DNA of 64,000 bases from JAGIBJ01 sp032119595 (GCA_032119595.1 JAUMBQ010000003.1:186001-250000), one strand, 5' to 3'. Counted from the first letter of the stretch, positions 1-8,504 are shown. Made by a program: numbers and translations. Notes: generated by a model not told the origin, from the letters alone.

Positions 1-564
1 CCAGCTCACGTTCTCGGCGAGCACCGACGGGTCGAGGACCAGCACGATGCCAGCGACGACGATGACGACCTGCGTGAAGAAGTCGACGACGGCCAGCGTC
101 ACGTTGAGCTTGGCCGACTCCTTCGTGCCGACGACGTTCAGCAGCATCAGCACGAGGACCGTGATGACCCCGCCAATGATGTCCCAAGGGCTGCTCTTCA
201 GGGGCTCCCACAGCACGCCGAGGTAATGCGGCACGAAGTACGCCGACGTGGACACCGTGATCACGTAGGTGAGCATCTGCCCCCACGCCGTCACGAACGA
301 TGCGAACTCGTTGAACGCGTGCCGGGCGAAGCTCGACGAGCCGCCGGCCTCCGGGAACATCGACGTCGCCTCGGCGTACGAGGCGGCCGTTGCGAAGAAG
401 AACAGGCCGGTGATCAGGAAGACGATCGGCGTGAGACCGAGCGCGTAACTGGCAACGAGCCCCAGCGCGTAATAGATCGACGAGCCGACGTTGCCATACG
501 CCGTGGCAAAGAGTTCGTTGACCCCGAGCACCCGCTGCAGGGAATGAAGGCGGCGTTCGGCCAT
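1..564 (-). CDS. APC-family amino acid/amine permease, N-terminal part (runs off the left edge)
   Basis: The reading frame has no stop up to base 1, so only the first 188 residues are visible. They start MAERRLHSLQRVLGVNELFA and contain the APC-superfamily hallmark of TM1 (ATAYGNVGSSIYYALG), followed by at least four hydrophobic segments and an internal FPEAGGSSSFARHAF stretch typical of amino acid permeases. It should be an inner-membrane proton- or cation-coupled importer of an amino acid or amine. The substrate cannot be told from this half. The ATG at 562-564 is the first start that keeps the conserved TM1; no strong ribosome site was seen. Confidence 0.8.
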   Translation of the reverse strand, partial: MAERRLHSLQRVLGVNELFATAYGNVGSSIYYALGLVASYALGLTPIVFLITGLFFFATAASYAEATSMFPEAGGSSSFARHAFNEFASFVTAWGQMLTYVITVSTSAYFVPHYLGVLWEPLKSSPWDIIGGVITVLVLMLLNVVGTKESAKLNVTLAVVDFFTQVVIVVAGIVLVLDPSVLAENVSW

Positions 565-676
565 CGAGCCCGCGATCGTAGCGCCGACGCGGGCGGCGCA
601 TCGTGTCCGTCACGCACAGAGCGCCGACCGGACCCGCAAGCCACCCGCGGCGCCGCCGCCGCGAATGCTTCTGCCC

Positions 677-778
677 CTAGTAAAAGAAGTGGTAAAGCTC
701 CGGCCCGAACTGCGTCATGGCCAGCGAGAAGGCGCCCACAACGGCGGCGCGGATGATGAGGATTCGTGCGATCTGCAT
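677..778 (-). CDS. 33-residue single-span membrane peptide
   Basis: This short frame reads M-Q-I-A-R-I-L-I-I-R, then a hydrophobic span, then a tail G-P-E-L-Y-H-F-F-Y and a TAG stop. A purine-rich site (GGGAGG) lies 6-7 bases before the ATG. The pattern of a short hydrophobic helix followed by a P-E/D-L/I-x-R/H-Y tail recalls the small actinobacterial proteins grouped as DUF6893, but that assignment is by eye only. It lies about 110 bp upstream of the permease gene on the same strand, so the two could share a transcript. Function is unknown. Confidence 0.5.
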   Translation of the reverse strand: MQIARILIIRAAVVGAFSLAMTQFGPELYHFFY

Positions 779-926
779 GGAGACAGCCTCCCGTCAGACC
801 GCTCCCGCAACTATGCGCCCAGCGACGCTGCGCGTGTAACGCTCGCGACACTCGTTGCCGTCGCAAACCACGTCGCGACGACGCGGTCGAGCTGAGCGAT
901 GCCAGCCCGACCGGGTGCGCGGAGGG

Positions 927-1328
927 CTACTGCCCGGGGACCCAGAGGCCGCTGTTGGGCTTCTCGGCTTCCTTCGGCGGCTCGGGGGCGGCCGTGGGGT
1001 CGTCGCCTCCGGTGATCGTCGAGCCGGTCGGCGCCTGCTTCGCGAAGGCGACCTGGAGCTGGGAGAGCGCGTCCTTGATCTGGCCGGCCGACTCGCCGAG
1101 CGGCTCCTCGATCAGCGGCAGCAGCCGGCGGATCGCTTCGATCGAGAGGGCGAGCTGGCCAAGGTCATGCTCTTCCTCCGGCACGTCCATGAGGCCGCCA
1201 CGGCGGGCGCCGAGGTTGACCAGCGAAACGATCGTCTGCGCGATCACGTCGCCGACGTGCACCTGCGAGAGCTCGGCTTCGAGGGCCGCGCGGAGTTCTT
1301 CTTCGGTGGGCTGGTTGTCCTGGTCCAT
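927..1328 (-). CDS. DUF1844-like small cytosolic protein
   Basis: This is a 133-residue acidic protein beginning MDQDNQPTEEELRAALEAEL. The ATG at 1326-1328 is preceded by GAGGAG at good spacing, so I prefer it to a GTG-like start further upstream. The core (about residues 20-95) is predicted helical with a conserved-looking V-x-D-V-I-x-Q-T-I-V-S-L-V-N-L-G segment and a second D-L-x-Q-L-x-x-x-I-E-A segment, matching my memory of DUF1844 proteins. The last 30 residues are proline/glycine rich and probably disordered. It is the last gene after ybdK on this strand. No biochemical role is known to me. Confidence 0.7.
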   Translation of the reverse strand: MDQDNQPTEEELRAALEAELSQVHVGDVIAQTIVSLVNLGARRGGLMDVPEEEHDLGQLALSIEAIRRLLPLIEEPLGESAGQIKDALSQLQVAFAKQAPTGSTITGGDDPTAAPEPPKEAEKPNSGLWVPGQ

Positions 1329-1395
1329 CGGGGACTCCTCAGGGTCGGGGCGCCGGCCGCGGGTATCTCGCCGCGGGCCGACCATGTCAAGGACG

Positions 1396-2580
1396 CTACC
1401 TGGCGCCGTAGCTGCGCATGGTCTCGTCGACCAGCTGCGCGTAGAGTTCGCGAATCGGCAGTCCGGTGCTCAGCAGCGCGCGCTGGCGCTGCGCGGAGCT
1501 CTCCCCGAGCGACTGCACGTCGAGGCCGTGGACCGAGCGGGCAGGCGCCGTCCACTCCAGGAGTCGCTCCTCGATCGCCGCCGACGGATACGTCTCGAGA
1601 CGTTCAAGATCGATCATCTCGCCGTCGAGGCCATGGCGAATCGCGCGCCAGAGGTTCTCCTCGATCATCCGCGGCGCGGGATCGACGAACGGCACGCCCT
1701 CGTCGTAATCGGCCGCCGCCTGGGCCACACAGGCCACGATCAACCCGGCTAGGGCGTCGCCGCGTGCGGCATCAGGCTGGGCGTCGCAGATGCGCACCTC
1801 GACCGTGCCGTTCTTCAGATGGGGACGGATCGACCACCACACCTGCGTGGCCTCGACGATCGAACCCAGCCGCTGAAGCGTCTGGAGATAGTCCTTGTAG
1901 GTGGCCCAGTCGCCGAACGCATCCGGGATGCCGCAGCGCGGGAAGGTGCGCGTGAACGTGAGCGTGCGCGCCGAGTGCAGGTTCGTGTCGTGGCCTTCGA
2001 GCACCGGCGAACTCGCCGACAGCGCCAGGAGCAGCGGCAGCACGGGCCGGAGGCGATCACAGACGGCGACGGCGCGGTCCGCCCCCCGCACACCGACGTG
2101 CACATGGAGCGAGAACGTGTTGTTGCGTCGAGCGACGTAGCCCAGGCCGTCGACGACCCGGCGGTAGTGCTCGGTGTCGATGTTGAGCTGCTCGCGATAG
2201 TCGGCCCACGGGTGCGTGCCGATCGACGCCAGGCGGGTGTCGTGGCGCTCCGCGTGGGACACGAGCCGGGCTCGATGCGAGGCCTGCAGCGCCAGCGCGT
2301 CCGCGAGGTCGGTCCCGCGGCCACTGATGATCTCCAGCTCGGAGCAGATCAGCTCGCCGGTGATCTGTGCCCGCAGCGCCGGATCCTCAGACTCCGACGC
2401 CTCGACGAGCATCTCGAAGCGCGGTGTGAGGTCGAGCGTCGCGGGCTCCAGGAGCGCAAACTCCTCTTCGAGCCCGACCGTGAGATCGGTGCTCTGCGCG
2501 AAGATCGCCTCAGCGGCCTCCGTATTGAGCGACGAGCCGACTGGCGGCGCGCCCGTGGTGGTGACCGGGTCCGGACTCAC
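1396..2580 (-). CDS. ybdK: YbdK-type carboxylate-amine ligase (glutamate-cysteine ligase GCS2 family)
   Basis: This 394-residue protein belongs to the GCS2 branch of glutamate-cysteine ligases. The hallmark VGLEEEFALLEPATLDL lies at about residues 35-51, with later motifs SLHVHVGV, DALAGLIVA and ENLWRAIRHGLDGE. The family joins a carboxylate (often glutamate) to an amine (often cysteine) with ATP in the cytosol; YbdK itself has weak gamma-glutamylcysteine synthetase activity. The start overlaps the stop of rex by 4 bp (ATGA), so it is translationally coupled to a redox-sensing regulator and a glutaredoxin-like gene. That context favours a role in low-molecular-weight thiol or redox metabolism, which is inference. 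Confidence 0.88.
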   Translation of the reverse strand: MSPDPVTTTGAPPVGSSLNTEAAEAIFAQSTDLTVGLEEEFALLEPATLDLTPRFEMLVEASESEDPALRAQITGELICSELEIISGRGTDLADALALQASHRARLVSHAERHDTRLASIGTHPWADYREQLNIDTEHYRRVVDGLGYVARRNNTFSLHVHVGVRGADRAVAVCDRLRPVLPLLLALSASSPVLEGHDTNLHSARTLTFTRTFPRCGIPDAFGDWATYKDYLQTLQRLGSIVEATQVWWSIRPHLKNGTVEVRICDAQPDAARGDALAGLIVACVAQAAADYDEGVPFVDPAPRMIEENLWRAIRHGLDGEMIDLERLETYPSAAIEERLLEWTAPARSVHGLDVQSLGESSAQRQRALLSTGLPIRELYAQLVDETMRSYGAR

Positions 2581-3242
2581 GCGAGGTAGAAGTACAGCGC
2601 GTGGAGCAGCTCCACGGCCGGCGACGACGTGTGCACGATGACGCCGGCGGGCACATCGACGAGCCCACCGGAGTAGTTGAAGATGATCTTCAGGCCGGCT
2701 TCGACGAGCTGATCGGTGATCGCCTGCGCCGCCTCGCTGGGCACGGCCAGGACGGCAACGACGATCTGCTCGGTCCGGACCAGCTCAGCCATGTCTTCCA
2801 TCGGACGGATGGCGACACCAGCGAGATCGGTGCCGGCCTTCTCTGGATCGGCGTCGATGACGGCCTTGATCTTGAAGCCGTGGTCAGCAAAGAGGTCGGA
2901 GGAGCCGATCGCCCGGCCGAGCCGCCCGGCGCCGACGAGGGCAATGTTGATCTGCTCGCTGGTGCGCAGAATGGCCTGGATCTGGTCGATCAGGCCGTCG
3001 ACGCTGTAGCCCACCCCACGCTTGCCAAATCGCCCGAAGCCGGAGAGATCGCGGCGGATCTGGGTGGCGTTGACGTGCGTGTAGTCCGAGAGTTCCTGGG
3101 ACGAGATCGTCTCGCGATCGAGCTTGCGCGCCTGCGTCAGGACCTGGAGGTACCGCGACAGACGGGCAGCGACGCCGATCGACAGCCGGCGATCCGACGG
3201 ACCGCCGTCCTGGCGCGGGGGCTCAGTGGGGGTTGGGCGCAC
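2577..3242 (-). CDS. rex: Redox-sensing transcriptional repressor Rex
   Basis: Rex binds DNA when NADH is low and releases it as NADH rises. The 221-residue form has a winged-helix domain (about residues 20-80, with ARLSRYLQVL and DLSGFGRFGKRGVGY) and a Rossmann NAD(H) domain beginning INIALVGAGRLGRAIG near residue 100. The C-terminal domain-swap helix ends VELLHALYFYLA. I chose the GTG at 3240-3242 because it starts 10 bp after the stop of the upstream glutaredoxin gene and gives a normal Rex length. An in-frame ATG at 3314 would add 24 residues and overlap that gene by 62 bp. It is coupled to ybdK by a 4-bp overlap. Confidence 0.93.
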   Translation of the reverse strand: MRPTPTEPPRQDGGPSDRRLSIGVAARLSRYLQVLTQARKLDRETISSQELSDYTHVNATQIRRDLSGFGRFGKRGVGYSVDGLIDQIQAILRTSEQINIALVGAGRLGRAIGSSDLFADHGFKIKAVIDADPEKAGTDLAGVAIRPMEDMAELVRTEQIVVAVLAVPSEAAQAITDQLVEAGLKIIFNYSGGLVDVPAGVIVHTSSPAVELLHALYFYLA

Positions 3243-3252
3243 AGGCGCGAGT

Positions 3253-3495
3253 CTACGAGAGCGCGGCCCGGACAGCGGTGCTGTCGACGAACAGGGTGCA
3301 GACTTCGACGTCATCGACGAGCACCACCGGGATGCGTTCGAGGTGCGCGCGGAGCAGCGCGTCGTCCTCGTCGATGTTCACTTCGGCGACCTCCACACCG
3401 AACTCCGCGGCGATCGGCTGGAGCTCGCGCAGCGCGTCTTCGCAGAGGTGGCAGCCTGGGCGGGAATAGACCGTGATGGCTTGCGATGGGCTCAT
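3253..3495 (-). CDS. Glutaredoxin-like thiol-disulfide protein
   Basis: This is an 80-residue thioredoxin-fold protein with the redox motif C-H-L-C in YSRPGCHLCEDALREL at about residues 10-25, and a later cis-proline region around RIPVVLVDD. The C-x-x-C with upstream Y-S-R-P-G places it with the glutaredoxin-like DUF836 group rather than thioredoxin. Its ATG overlaps the tsaD stop by 4 bp (ATGA). Position between tsaD and rex suggests it is made with the t6A enzymes and the redox regulator. Partner thiol is unknown. Confidence 0.85.
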   Translation of the reverse strand: MSPSQAITVYSRPGCHLCEDALRELQPIAAEFGVEVAEVNIDEDDALLRAHLERIPVVLVDDVEVCTLFVDSTAVRAALS

Positions 3496-4496
3496 CGAAC
3501 GGGTCCCTGGCCGGTGCCGTAGGCGTCGATCGCCAGGTGCTCGGGATAGGCGACGGAGTCGGTGGCGGCCGCGGCAATGCCGATCATGGCGGCGTTGTCG
3601 GTGCAGTACTCCCGGTCCGGGATCGACAGGCCACAGCCAAGCTCGGCCAGGCTGGCGCGCAACGCCATGCTCGACGCCACGCCACCCCCGATCGCGACAT
3701 GCGTGAGACCGGTGCTCGCCAGGGCCCGCCGCACCCGGAGCACGAGCGTCGCGACGACGGCCCGCTGATAGGACGCCGCGAGATCGGCCCGCCGCGCGTC
3801 GAGTTCGCCGTCCGGGAGGTCGCGGACGACATAGAGCAGCGCGGTCTTGAGGCCGGAGAACGAGAAGTCGAGCCCGGCGACTTTCTGGCTGATCGGGAAG
3901 TCGTAGACCGACGGATCGCCCTCCAGCGCGAGCCGCTCGAGCGCCGGCCCGCCCGGGTACCCGAGGCCCAGGAGCCGAGCACCCTTGTCGACGGCCTCCC
4001 CGGCGGCGTCGTCGAGCGTGCGGCCGAGAATCTCGATCTGCTCGAGCCGCGGACCATCGACACGCGCCAGCAGCGTGTGTCCACCCGAAGCGACGAGCAC
4101 GAGATACGGCTTACCCTCGGGCGGCGGCGTACTCGCGAGCTGACCGCTGAGCAAATGGCCGTGCATGTGGTCGACCGGCACCAGCGGCAGGCCACCGGGC
4201 GCCGCAAAGGCCTTGGCGGTCTGGATCCCACAGAGCAGCGAGCCGACCAGGCCGGGGCCGCGAGTCACGGCCACGCGCTCGATGTCGTCGGCGGTCACGT
4301 GCGCGGTCCGCAGCGCGTCGGCGATCACGGGACCAATCGCCTCGACGTGCTGGCGGGCCGCCAGCTCGGGCACGACGCCGCCGTAGTCGTCGTGGATGCC
4401 CTGCGACGCAATCGCGCTGCTGAGCACCTGAGCGCCCGACAGCACGGCCGCACACGTGTCGTCGCAGCTGGTTTCGATGGCGAGCGTGAGACTCAT
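3492..4496 (-). CDS. tsaD: tRNA N6-threonylcarbamoyladenosine transferase TsaD
   Basis: TsaD (YgjD/Kae1) transfers the threonylcarbamoyl group to A37 of ANN-decoding tRNAs. The 334-residue protein starts MSLTLAIETSCDDTC and carries the metal-binding HMHGH motif (His110 and His114), a VASGGHT nucleotide loop, and the glycine-rich GLGYPGGPALE and IGGGVASS motifs. It is of standard length and complete. The ATG at 4494-4496 overlaps the rimI stop (4493-4495). It works with TsaB and TsaE, both encoded upstream in the same operon; TsaC is not in this window. Confidence 0.97.
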   Translation of the reverse strand: MSLTLAIETSCDDTCAAVLSGAQVLSSAIASQGIHDDYGGVVPELAARQHVEAIGPVIADALRTAHVTADDIERVAVTRGPGLVGSLLCGIQTAKAFAAPGGLPLVPVDHMHGHLLSGQLASTPPPEGKPYLVLVASGGHTLLARVDGPRLEQIEILGRTLDDAAGEAVDKGARLLGLGYPGGPALERLALEGDPSVYDFPISQKVAGLDFSFSGLKTALLYVVRDLPDGELDARRADLAASYQRAVVATLVLRVRRALASTGLTHVAIGGGVASSMALRASLAELGCGLSIPDREYCTDNAAMIGIAAAATDSVAYPEHLAIDAYGTGQGPVR

Positions 4497-5110
4497 GCGC
4501 CGTGTTCGTCCTTCAGCGCCTGATGTTCCGCGGAGCCCTCGGCCACGTACTGCGTGTCGACCGGCTCCGGGAACGGCTTGTTCCAGCGTTCTGCTTCGCG
4601 CAGGTCGGGAGCGGGCACGTCGTCGAAGGTGCCGCGGCGCGTGGAGGGCGTCCGCCACATCACGAGCGCATCTTCGCCGTCGTCGGGGTAATACGCCCGA
4701 CGGCGCCCGGCGACGAGATAGCCCTCGGAGGCATACAGCGTGAGCGCGGGCTTGTTGCTCGGGCGCACCTCGAGCGTGATCCGTGCGAGCCCGGCCGTCG
4801 CCACGTCGAGGCGCTCGTGGAGGTCCTGAAGCAGCCGGCGGGCCAATCCCTGCCGACGATATTCCGGGCCAACCGTCACGTTCATGACGTGCCACTCGTC
4901 GGCCTGGGGCGAGCAGACCACATAGCCGGCCAGGCGACCGTCGATGCGGACGCCGAGCGCGATCGTCTCGCCGCGGGTGAGTTCGAGCACGAACATCGCC
5001 ACCGACCACGGCGTGGCGTAGCTCGCCCGCTCGACGGGCATCACGTCACCGAGTTCGGAGACCCGCAGGCGCTCGATCGCGATGTCCGGGATGCGCTCGG
5101 GCTCGCTCAT
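4493..5110 (-). CDS. rimI: Ribosomal protein S18 alanine N-acetyltransferase RimI (GNAT)
   Basis: This 205-residue GNAT enzyme carries the acetyl-CoA loop VTVGPEYRRQGLARRLL (R-x-x-G-x-A) at about residues 75-95 and the C-terminal GNAT motif RPSNKPALTLYASEGYLVAGRRRAYY. RimI acetylates the N-terminus of ribosomal protein S18 and often other N-termini. It has about 50 residues beyond the GNAT core that I do not recognise. The gene overlaps tsaB upstream and tsaD downstream by 4 bp each; the tsaB-rimI-tsaD order is common in bacteria and supports the name. Confidence 0.92.
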   Translation of the reverse strand: MSEPERIPDIAIERLRVSELGDVMPVERASYATPWSVAMFVLELTRGETIALGVRIDGRLAGYVVCSPQADEWHVMNVTVGPEYRRQGLARRLLQDLHERLDVATAGLARITLEVRPSNKPALTLYASEGYLVAGRRRAYYPDDGEDALVMWRTPSTRRGTFDDVPAPDLREAERWNKPFPEPVDTQYVAEGSAEHQALKDEHGA

Positions 5111-5877
5111 CGCGTCGCCTTCGCGCTCGGGGTGGGCTCAGCGCCGCCCGGAATGAGTTTGGCCGGACGCTGCGCGGTGGGGATGGCGTCGGGTTCGCGA
5201 CCGTAGGCCGGGCGAACGTGATCGGCCGCCTGCCCCTCCCCCGCCGCCGTGAGTTCCGCGAGCGCCGCGCCGCTGAGCTGGTGCCTGGCGTCATCGACGG
5301 AAGGCACCTCGGCACCGAGGGCAAGGAGCGCGTCGCGCTCGAGCTGCGCACCATCGCCAACGGCGAGCCAACCGGCCAGCGAGCCGAGCGATGCGAGGTC
5401 GTCGCGGCGTACCACCGCAATACCGCCACCAACCGCCCCAGCGAACCGCTCCATGAAGAGTTCCTGCCGGCGCCCATCGACGACAGCGAGAATCCGCTCC
5501 GCCGGGCGCCCAGGGCGAAGCGCTTCCGGCGAAGCAGCGTCTACCTTGGTCGTGTCGCGTGCACCGGTTGCAAGCAGCGCGGTGGCGGTGACGCCGACGA
5601 GCGGGAGGTCGAGGCGGCGAGCCAATCCGGCCGCTGCCGATAGCCCAGACCGCAGACCGGTAAACGAACCGGGCCCGACCCCGACGCCGACGCGATCGAG
5701 ATCGGTCCAGGCCAGACCCAACGTGGTGAGGGCCTCGGACGCCAGCGGAAGCGCCGCAGTCGTATGCGATGGCCGCTCTTTGCCCTGCGGGTCGTGCCGT
5801 TTGACCACGACGCGGTTGCCGTCGGCCGCCACCACGATGGTCGCCGCCGTCGACGTGTCGATCGCGAGGAGCTTCAT
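5107..5877 (-). CDS. tsaB: tRNA threonylcarbamoyladenosine biosynthesis protein TsaB
   Basis: TsaB is the ASKHA-fold scaffold that dimerises with TsaD in t6A synthesis. The protein begins MKLLAIDTSTAATIVVAADG, the conserved N-terminal strand, and continues with VGVGPGSFTGLRSGLSAAAGLA near residue 65, a signature of the family. At 256 residues it is slightly longer than Escherichia coli TsaB. The ATG at 5875-5877 overlaps the tsaE stop by 4 bp; a longer frame upstream was rejected because it would run through tsaE. Confidence 0.95.
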   Translation of the reverse strand: MKLLAIDTSTAATIVVAADGNRVVVKRHDPQGKERPSHTTAALPLASEALTTLGLAWTDLDRVGVGVGPGSFTGLRSGLSAAAGLARRLDLPLVGVTATALLATGARDTTKVDAASPEALRPGRPAERILAVVDGRRQELFMERFAGAVGGGIAVVRRDDLASLGSLAGWLAVGDGAQLERDALLALGAEVPSVDDARHQLSGAALAELTAAGEGQAADHVRPAYGREPDAIPTAQRPAKLIPGGAEPTPSAKATR

Positions 5878-6341
5878 GCCCCACCCTCGGCTGGTGCGCA
5901 TGGGTCGGCCCGGTCTGCGCCACGGATCGCCTCGATCGAGATGTCGCGCGCGTCGGCCCCCGCGTGGGCCATCTTCACGCGCCAGTTCGCGCGGTCCTCT
6001 AGCCCAGGAGCACCCGACGGCCATTCCACGAGCCCGAAATCGGCTTCGTCGAGTTCGTCGTCGACGAGATCACGGTCGAATGCCCCGAGCTCGCCCAGGC
6101 GATGCAGGTCAAGGTGCGCAATCCGCCCCGACGGACTGTCGTAGCGGTGCGCGACGCCGAAGGTCGGACTCGTCACCGGTCCATCGACGCCGAGCGCTCC
6201 GCAAAGTGCCCGAGCGAACGTGGTCTTTCCCGCGCCGAGGTCGCCCTCAAGCAGGACGACATCGCCGGGTGCGAGCTGCGCAGCGAAATCGCGTGCGATT
6301 GCGGCGGTCTGGTCCGGCCCGTGACTAGTGAAGCGCGCCAT
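5874..6341 (-). CDS. tsaE: tRNA threonylcarbamoyladenosine biosynthesis ATPase TsaE
   Basis: TsaE is the small P-loop ATPase that resets the TsaBD complex. The 155-residue protein has the Walker A motif GDLGAGKTT at about residues 33-41, the switch SPTFGVAHRY and the HLDLHRLG Walker-B region, ending in an FGLVEWP stretch conserved in the family. I start it at the ATG at 6339-6341 (MARFTSHG), because the 16 residues possible upstream are basic and not conserved. It is the first gene of the tsaE-tsaB-rimI-tsaD-grx-rex-ybdK run. Confidence 0.94.
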   Translation of the reverse strand: MARFTSHGPDQTAAIARDFAAQLAPGDVVLLEGDLGAGKTTFARALCGALGVDGPVTSPTFGVAHRYDSPSGRIAHLDLHRLGELGAFDRDLVDDELDEADFGLVEWPSGAPGLEDRANWRVKMAHAGADARDISIEAIRGADRADPCAPAEGGA

Positions 6342-6449
6342 CGAATTCCAGCGAGTCGGCGATCGACGGGGCGTCGAGCACAGGAGCAAGGGGGCGCCGG
6401 TCCACCCACGCGATTCTAGTCGGCCTGCGCATTTCCGAGCGCCTCCCGG

Positions 6450-6471
6450 GGCAGGCTCGATCGGGCCTGCC
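6450..6471 (-). terminator. Hairpin directly after the LPFTG gene
   Basis: A perfect 7-bp stem (GGCAGGC / GCCTGCC) with an 8-base loop starts 2 bp beyond the stop codon of the LPFTG surface-protein gene. There is no clear T run, as is usual in GC-rich actinobacterial terminators. Confidence 0.5.
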
Positions 6472-6472
6472 G

Positions 6473-6829
6473 TCAGTAGTCGCGCGCGTCGCCGGTGCGC
6501 AGGCGCAGGCCCGCGCCGGCGAGGATCGCGGCGAGGCCCAGTGCGAGCATGACGCGCGGGTCGCTGCCTGTGAACGGCAGCGCGGCTGGCGACGCGGTCG
6601 CCGTCTTGCTGGTGTCCGAAGACCCGCTCGACGTCTGGCCGGTCGCCGTCGGCGTCTCGCTGAGGGTGCCCTTGGGCGACTGCGCGATCAGGTCGGCAGA
6701 CGGCGAATCGCTGAGCGTTCCGCCCGACGATTGCGCCAGCAGGGCATCGGCCGAAGTGGCGCCCGCGACCGCGGGCGCGGCCCCAGAAAGCCCGAGAACG
6801 AGCAGCGCAGCGAGGGGTCGACGATCCAC
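6473..6829 (-). CDS. Small LPXTG-type cell-wall-anchored protein
   Basis: About 118 residues from the GTG at 6827-6829: a basic start (VDRRPLAALLVLGLSG) with a signal peptide ending near AVAGA, a low-complexity Ser/Thr/Gln region, then the sortase signal LPFTG followed by a hydrophobic helix and a charged R-L-R tail. The low-complexity part holds two near copies of a unit reading L-[LI]-A-Q-S-x-x-G-T-L-S-[DE]-[ST]-P. A TTG start 69 bp upstream is possible but would put the signal peptide inside the protein. It should be covalently attached to the wall by a sortase encoded elsewhere. Function is unknown. Confidence 0.65.
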   Translation of the reverse strand: MDRRPLAALLVLGLSGAAPAVAGATSADALLAQSSGGTLSDSPSADLIAQSPKGTLSETPTATGQTSSGSSDTSKTATASPAALPFTGSDPRVMLALGLAAILAGAGLRLRTGDARDY

Positions 6830-6922
6830 GCGCAGCAGTCTACGGGCCGCAGGGGCGGACCGCCGTGCAGGATGCGTTGCGGGAGCACCGTCACACAATG
6901 GCGGCGCCCCCGCGAGGCCCCG

Positions 6923-8416
6923 CTACCGCTTGAGCGTCACCGTCACCGCCCCCTGAGAGGCCGGTCCGTTCTTCGGTGTGAAGCGGTACCGCACCTGGAG
7001 CGTGGCGCTCTTCTTCGTCGCCAGCGCGCGCCGGGCCGCCTTCGTCAGTTTGACCTTGAGCTGAACCGTGCCTGCCTTCTTCGCCTTTGCGCTCGCGGTG
7101 CCGACCACCGTCTTGCCGCGCAGCGCGGTCAATTGCAGCCGCCCGCTCCCCGGCACGGTCACCGCAACGCTGAGCCCGGCCCCGAGCACCCGACGGAGCT
7201 TGGTGCTCTTCACGGTCAGTGGTGCCGGCGGGGCACTGTCGCCGGTGCCGCCAGGAGCCGAGCCAGTGCCGCCGGCTCCGTTGCCGGCGCCACCTGGCCC
7301 CGGTCCGCCACCGGCTGCATTCCCGGCACCGCCGCCGGCCACCGGCATCACGGGCACCGGGGCCGGTGAGAAGTCCGGCGCCGTCGCGTCAGCGATCAGC
7401 GGCGCGGTCCCGGCGGAGGGCAGCTGGCAGCCTGCCGCCTGATTCGGAAGGTCGGCCGCGACGATGGTGGTCGCGCCTCCCCCGCGGGGCTTGGAGGCAA
7501 ACGCGATCCGGCTGCCGTCGGCCGAGATCGTCGGGCCCGAGAAGATCGCCTCCGGATCCTGGAACGAGAAGCACTGCTCCGGCAGCGCCGGCGGTGCGCC
7601 ACCGAGCTTGTAGATGGTCACCTGATCGTCCTCCTGCCCGATCTTGGGGTCCGACCAATCACGGATCTTCGTCGACACCCACGCGCCCGCGTCGCCGCGG
7701 CGCGACAGCTCGCCGTCCCGCAGGTACCACGCGTTCGTGTCTTCAAACCACCGCTCGATGGTCTGATTGCCATCGCCGGGATGGTCGATGATCGTGTCGA
7801 CGTTCGGCCGCACGCTCTTGTCGGACTGCAGCAGCGTCGTGTTGTCGATCCATGACGGGTCAATCCACCCGGACTGGCGCCCGAGGCCGGGCTCGTCCCA
7901 CGACGTCTGACGGTCGGGATACGAGTAGCCGATGCCGACCGAGATGCGGGAGTCGGTGCATTGCGGCGTCCCAACCGGCGCGCAGCCCGGGTCAGACAGG
8001 TACGCCTGGTGCCAGTACTCGTAGGCGACCTTCGTCCCGTCGGGGCTGATCTCCGGCTTGTACGGACCGCGGAAGAACGACGTGTGCGGGGCGGTCTGCT
8101 CGCCCGACACCGGCGTGTCGAAATCGGCGAGCAGCTGGCCCGTCGGTGACAAACGGTGCAGCCGGCGGCCCTGGAGCGCGATGAACGACCCGTCGTCGGC
8201 GCGCGATTGGTAGCTGTAGCCACCGGTCGTCGTGACTTGGACCTGGCTCACGCCATCGGTCGAAGCCACCCAGACGTTGCCGCCTCGGATGAAGGAGATC
8301 GAGCCGGCGTGGGCGGCGATCGGGGCGGCCAGCGGAGTCGCGATGGCGAGCCCGGCGAGGAACAGGGCCCTGCGGCGAACACGCCTGGATTGGTGGTGGA
8401 AGGGACGGGAGTTCAT
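6923..8416 (-). CDS. Secreted beta-propeller (PD40/TolB-like) protein with glycine-rich linker and Ig-like tail
   Basis: This 497-residue protein begins with a Sec or Tat-like signal (RRVRRRALFLAGLAIATPLAAP ending AHAG). It is followed by WD40/PD40-like blades such as FIRGGNVWVASTDG, ISPDGTKVAYEYW and ISADGSRIAFASK. A linker of about 60 residues rich in Gly, Ala and Pro leads to a C-terminal domain with K-A-K-K-A-G-T-V-Q-L-K-V-K-L-T-K. The ATG at 8414-8416 has GAGG 6 bases upstream. It probably acts outside the cell or on its surface. The C-terminal tail resembles that of the beta-helix protein at 14490-16187. Confidence 0.8.
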   Translation of the reverse strand: MNSRPFHHQSRRVRRRALFLAGLAIATPLAAPIAAHAGSISFIRGGNVWVASTDGVSQVQVTTTGGYSYQSRADDGSFIALQGRRLHRLSPTGQLLADFDTPVSGEQTAPHTSFFRGPYKPEISPDGTKVAYEYWHQAYLSDPGCAPVGTPQCTDSRISVGIGYSYPDRQTSWDEPGLGRQSGWIDPSWIDNTTLLQSDKSVRPNVDTIIDHPGDGNQTIERWFEDTNAWYLRDGELSRRGDAGAWVSTKIRDWSDPKIGQEDDQVTIYKLGGAPPALPEQCFSFQDPEAIFSGPTISADGSRIAFASKPRGGGATTIVAADLPNQAAGCQLPSAGTAPLIADATAPDFSPAPVPVMPVAGGGAGNAAGGGPGPGGAGNGAGGTGSAPGGTGDSAPPAPLTVKSTKLRRVLGAGLSVAVTVPGSGRLQLTALRGKTVVGTASAKAKKAGTVQLKVKLTKAARRALATKKSATLQVRYRFTPKNGPASQGAVTVTLKR

Positions 8417-8504
8417 GAGAAACCTCGTAGGTGAATCGGGAATCCACACGCACAGCCGCGCGCGGAGAAGGTGGTTGGAAGCCCGGGTTGGGTCGCGGCG
8501 GCGC

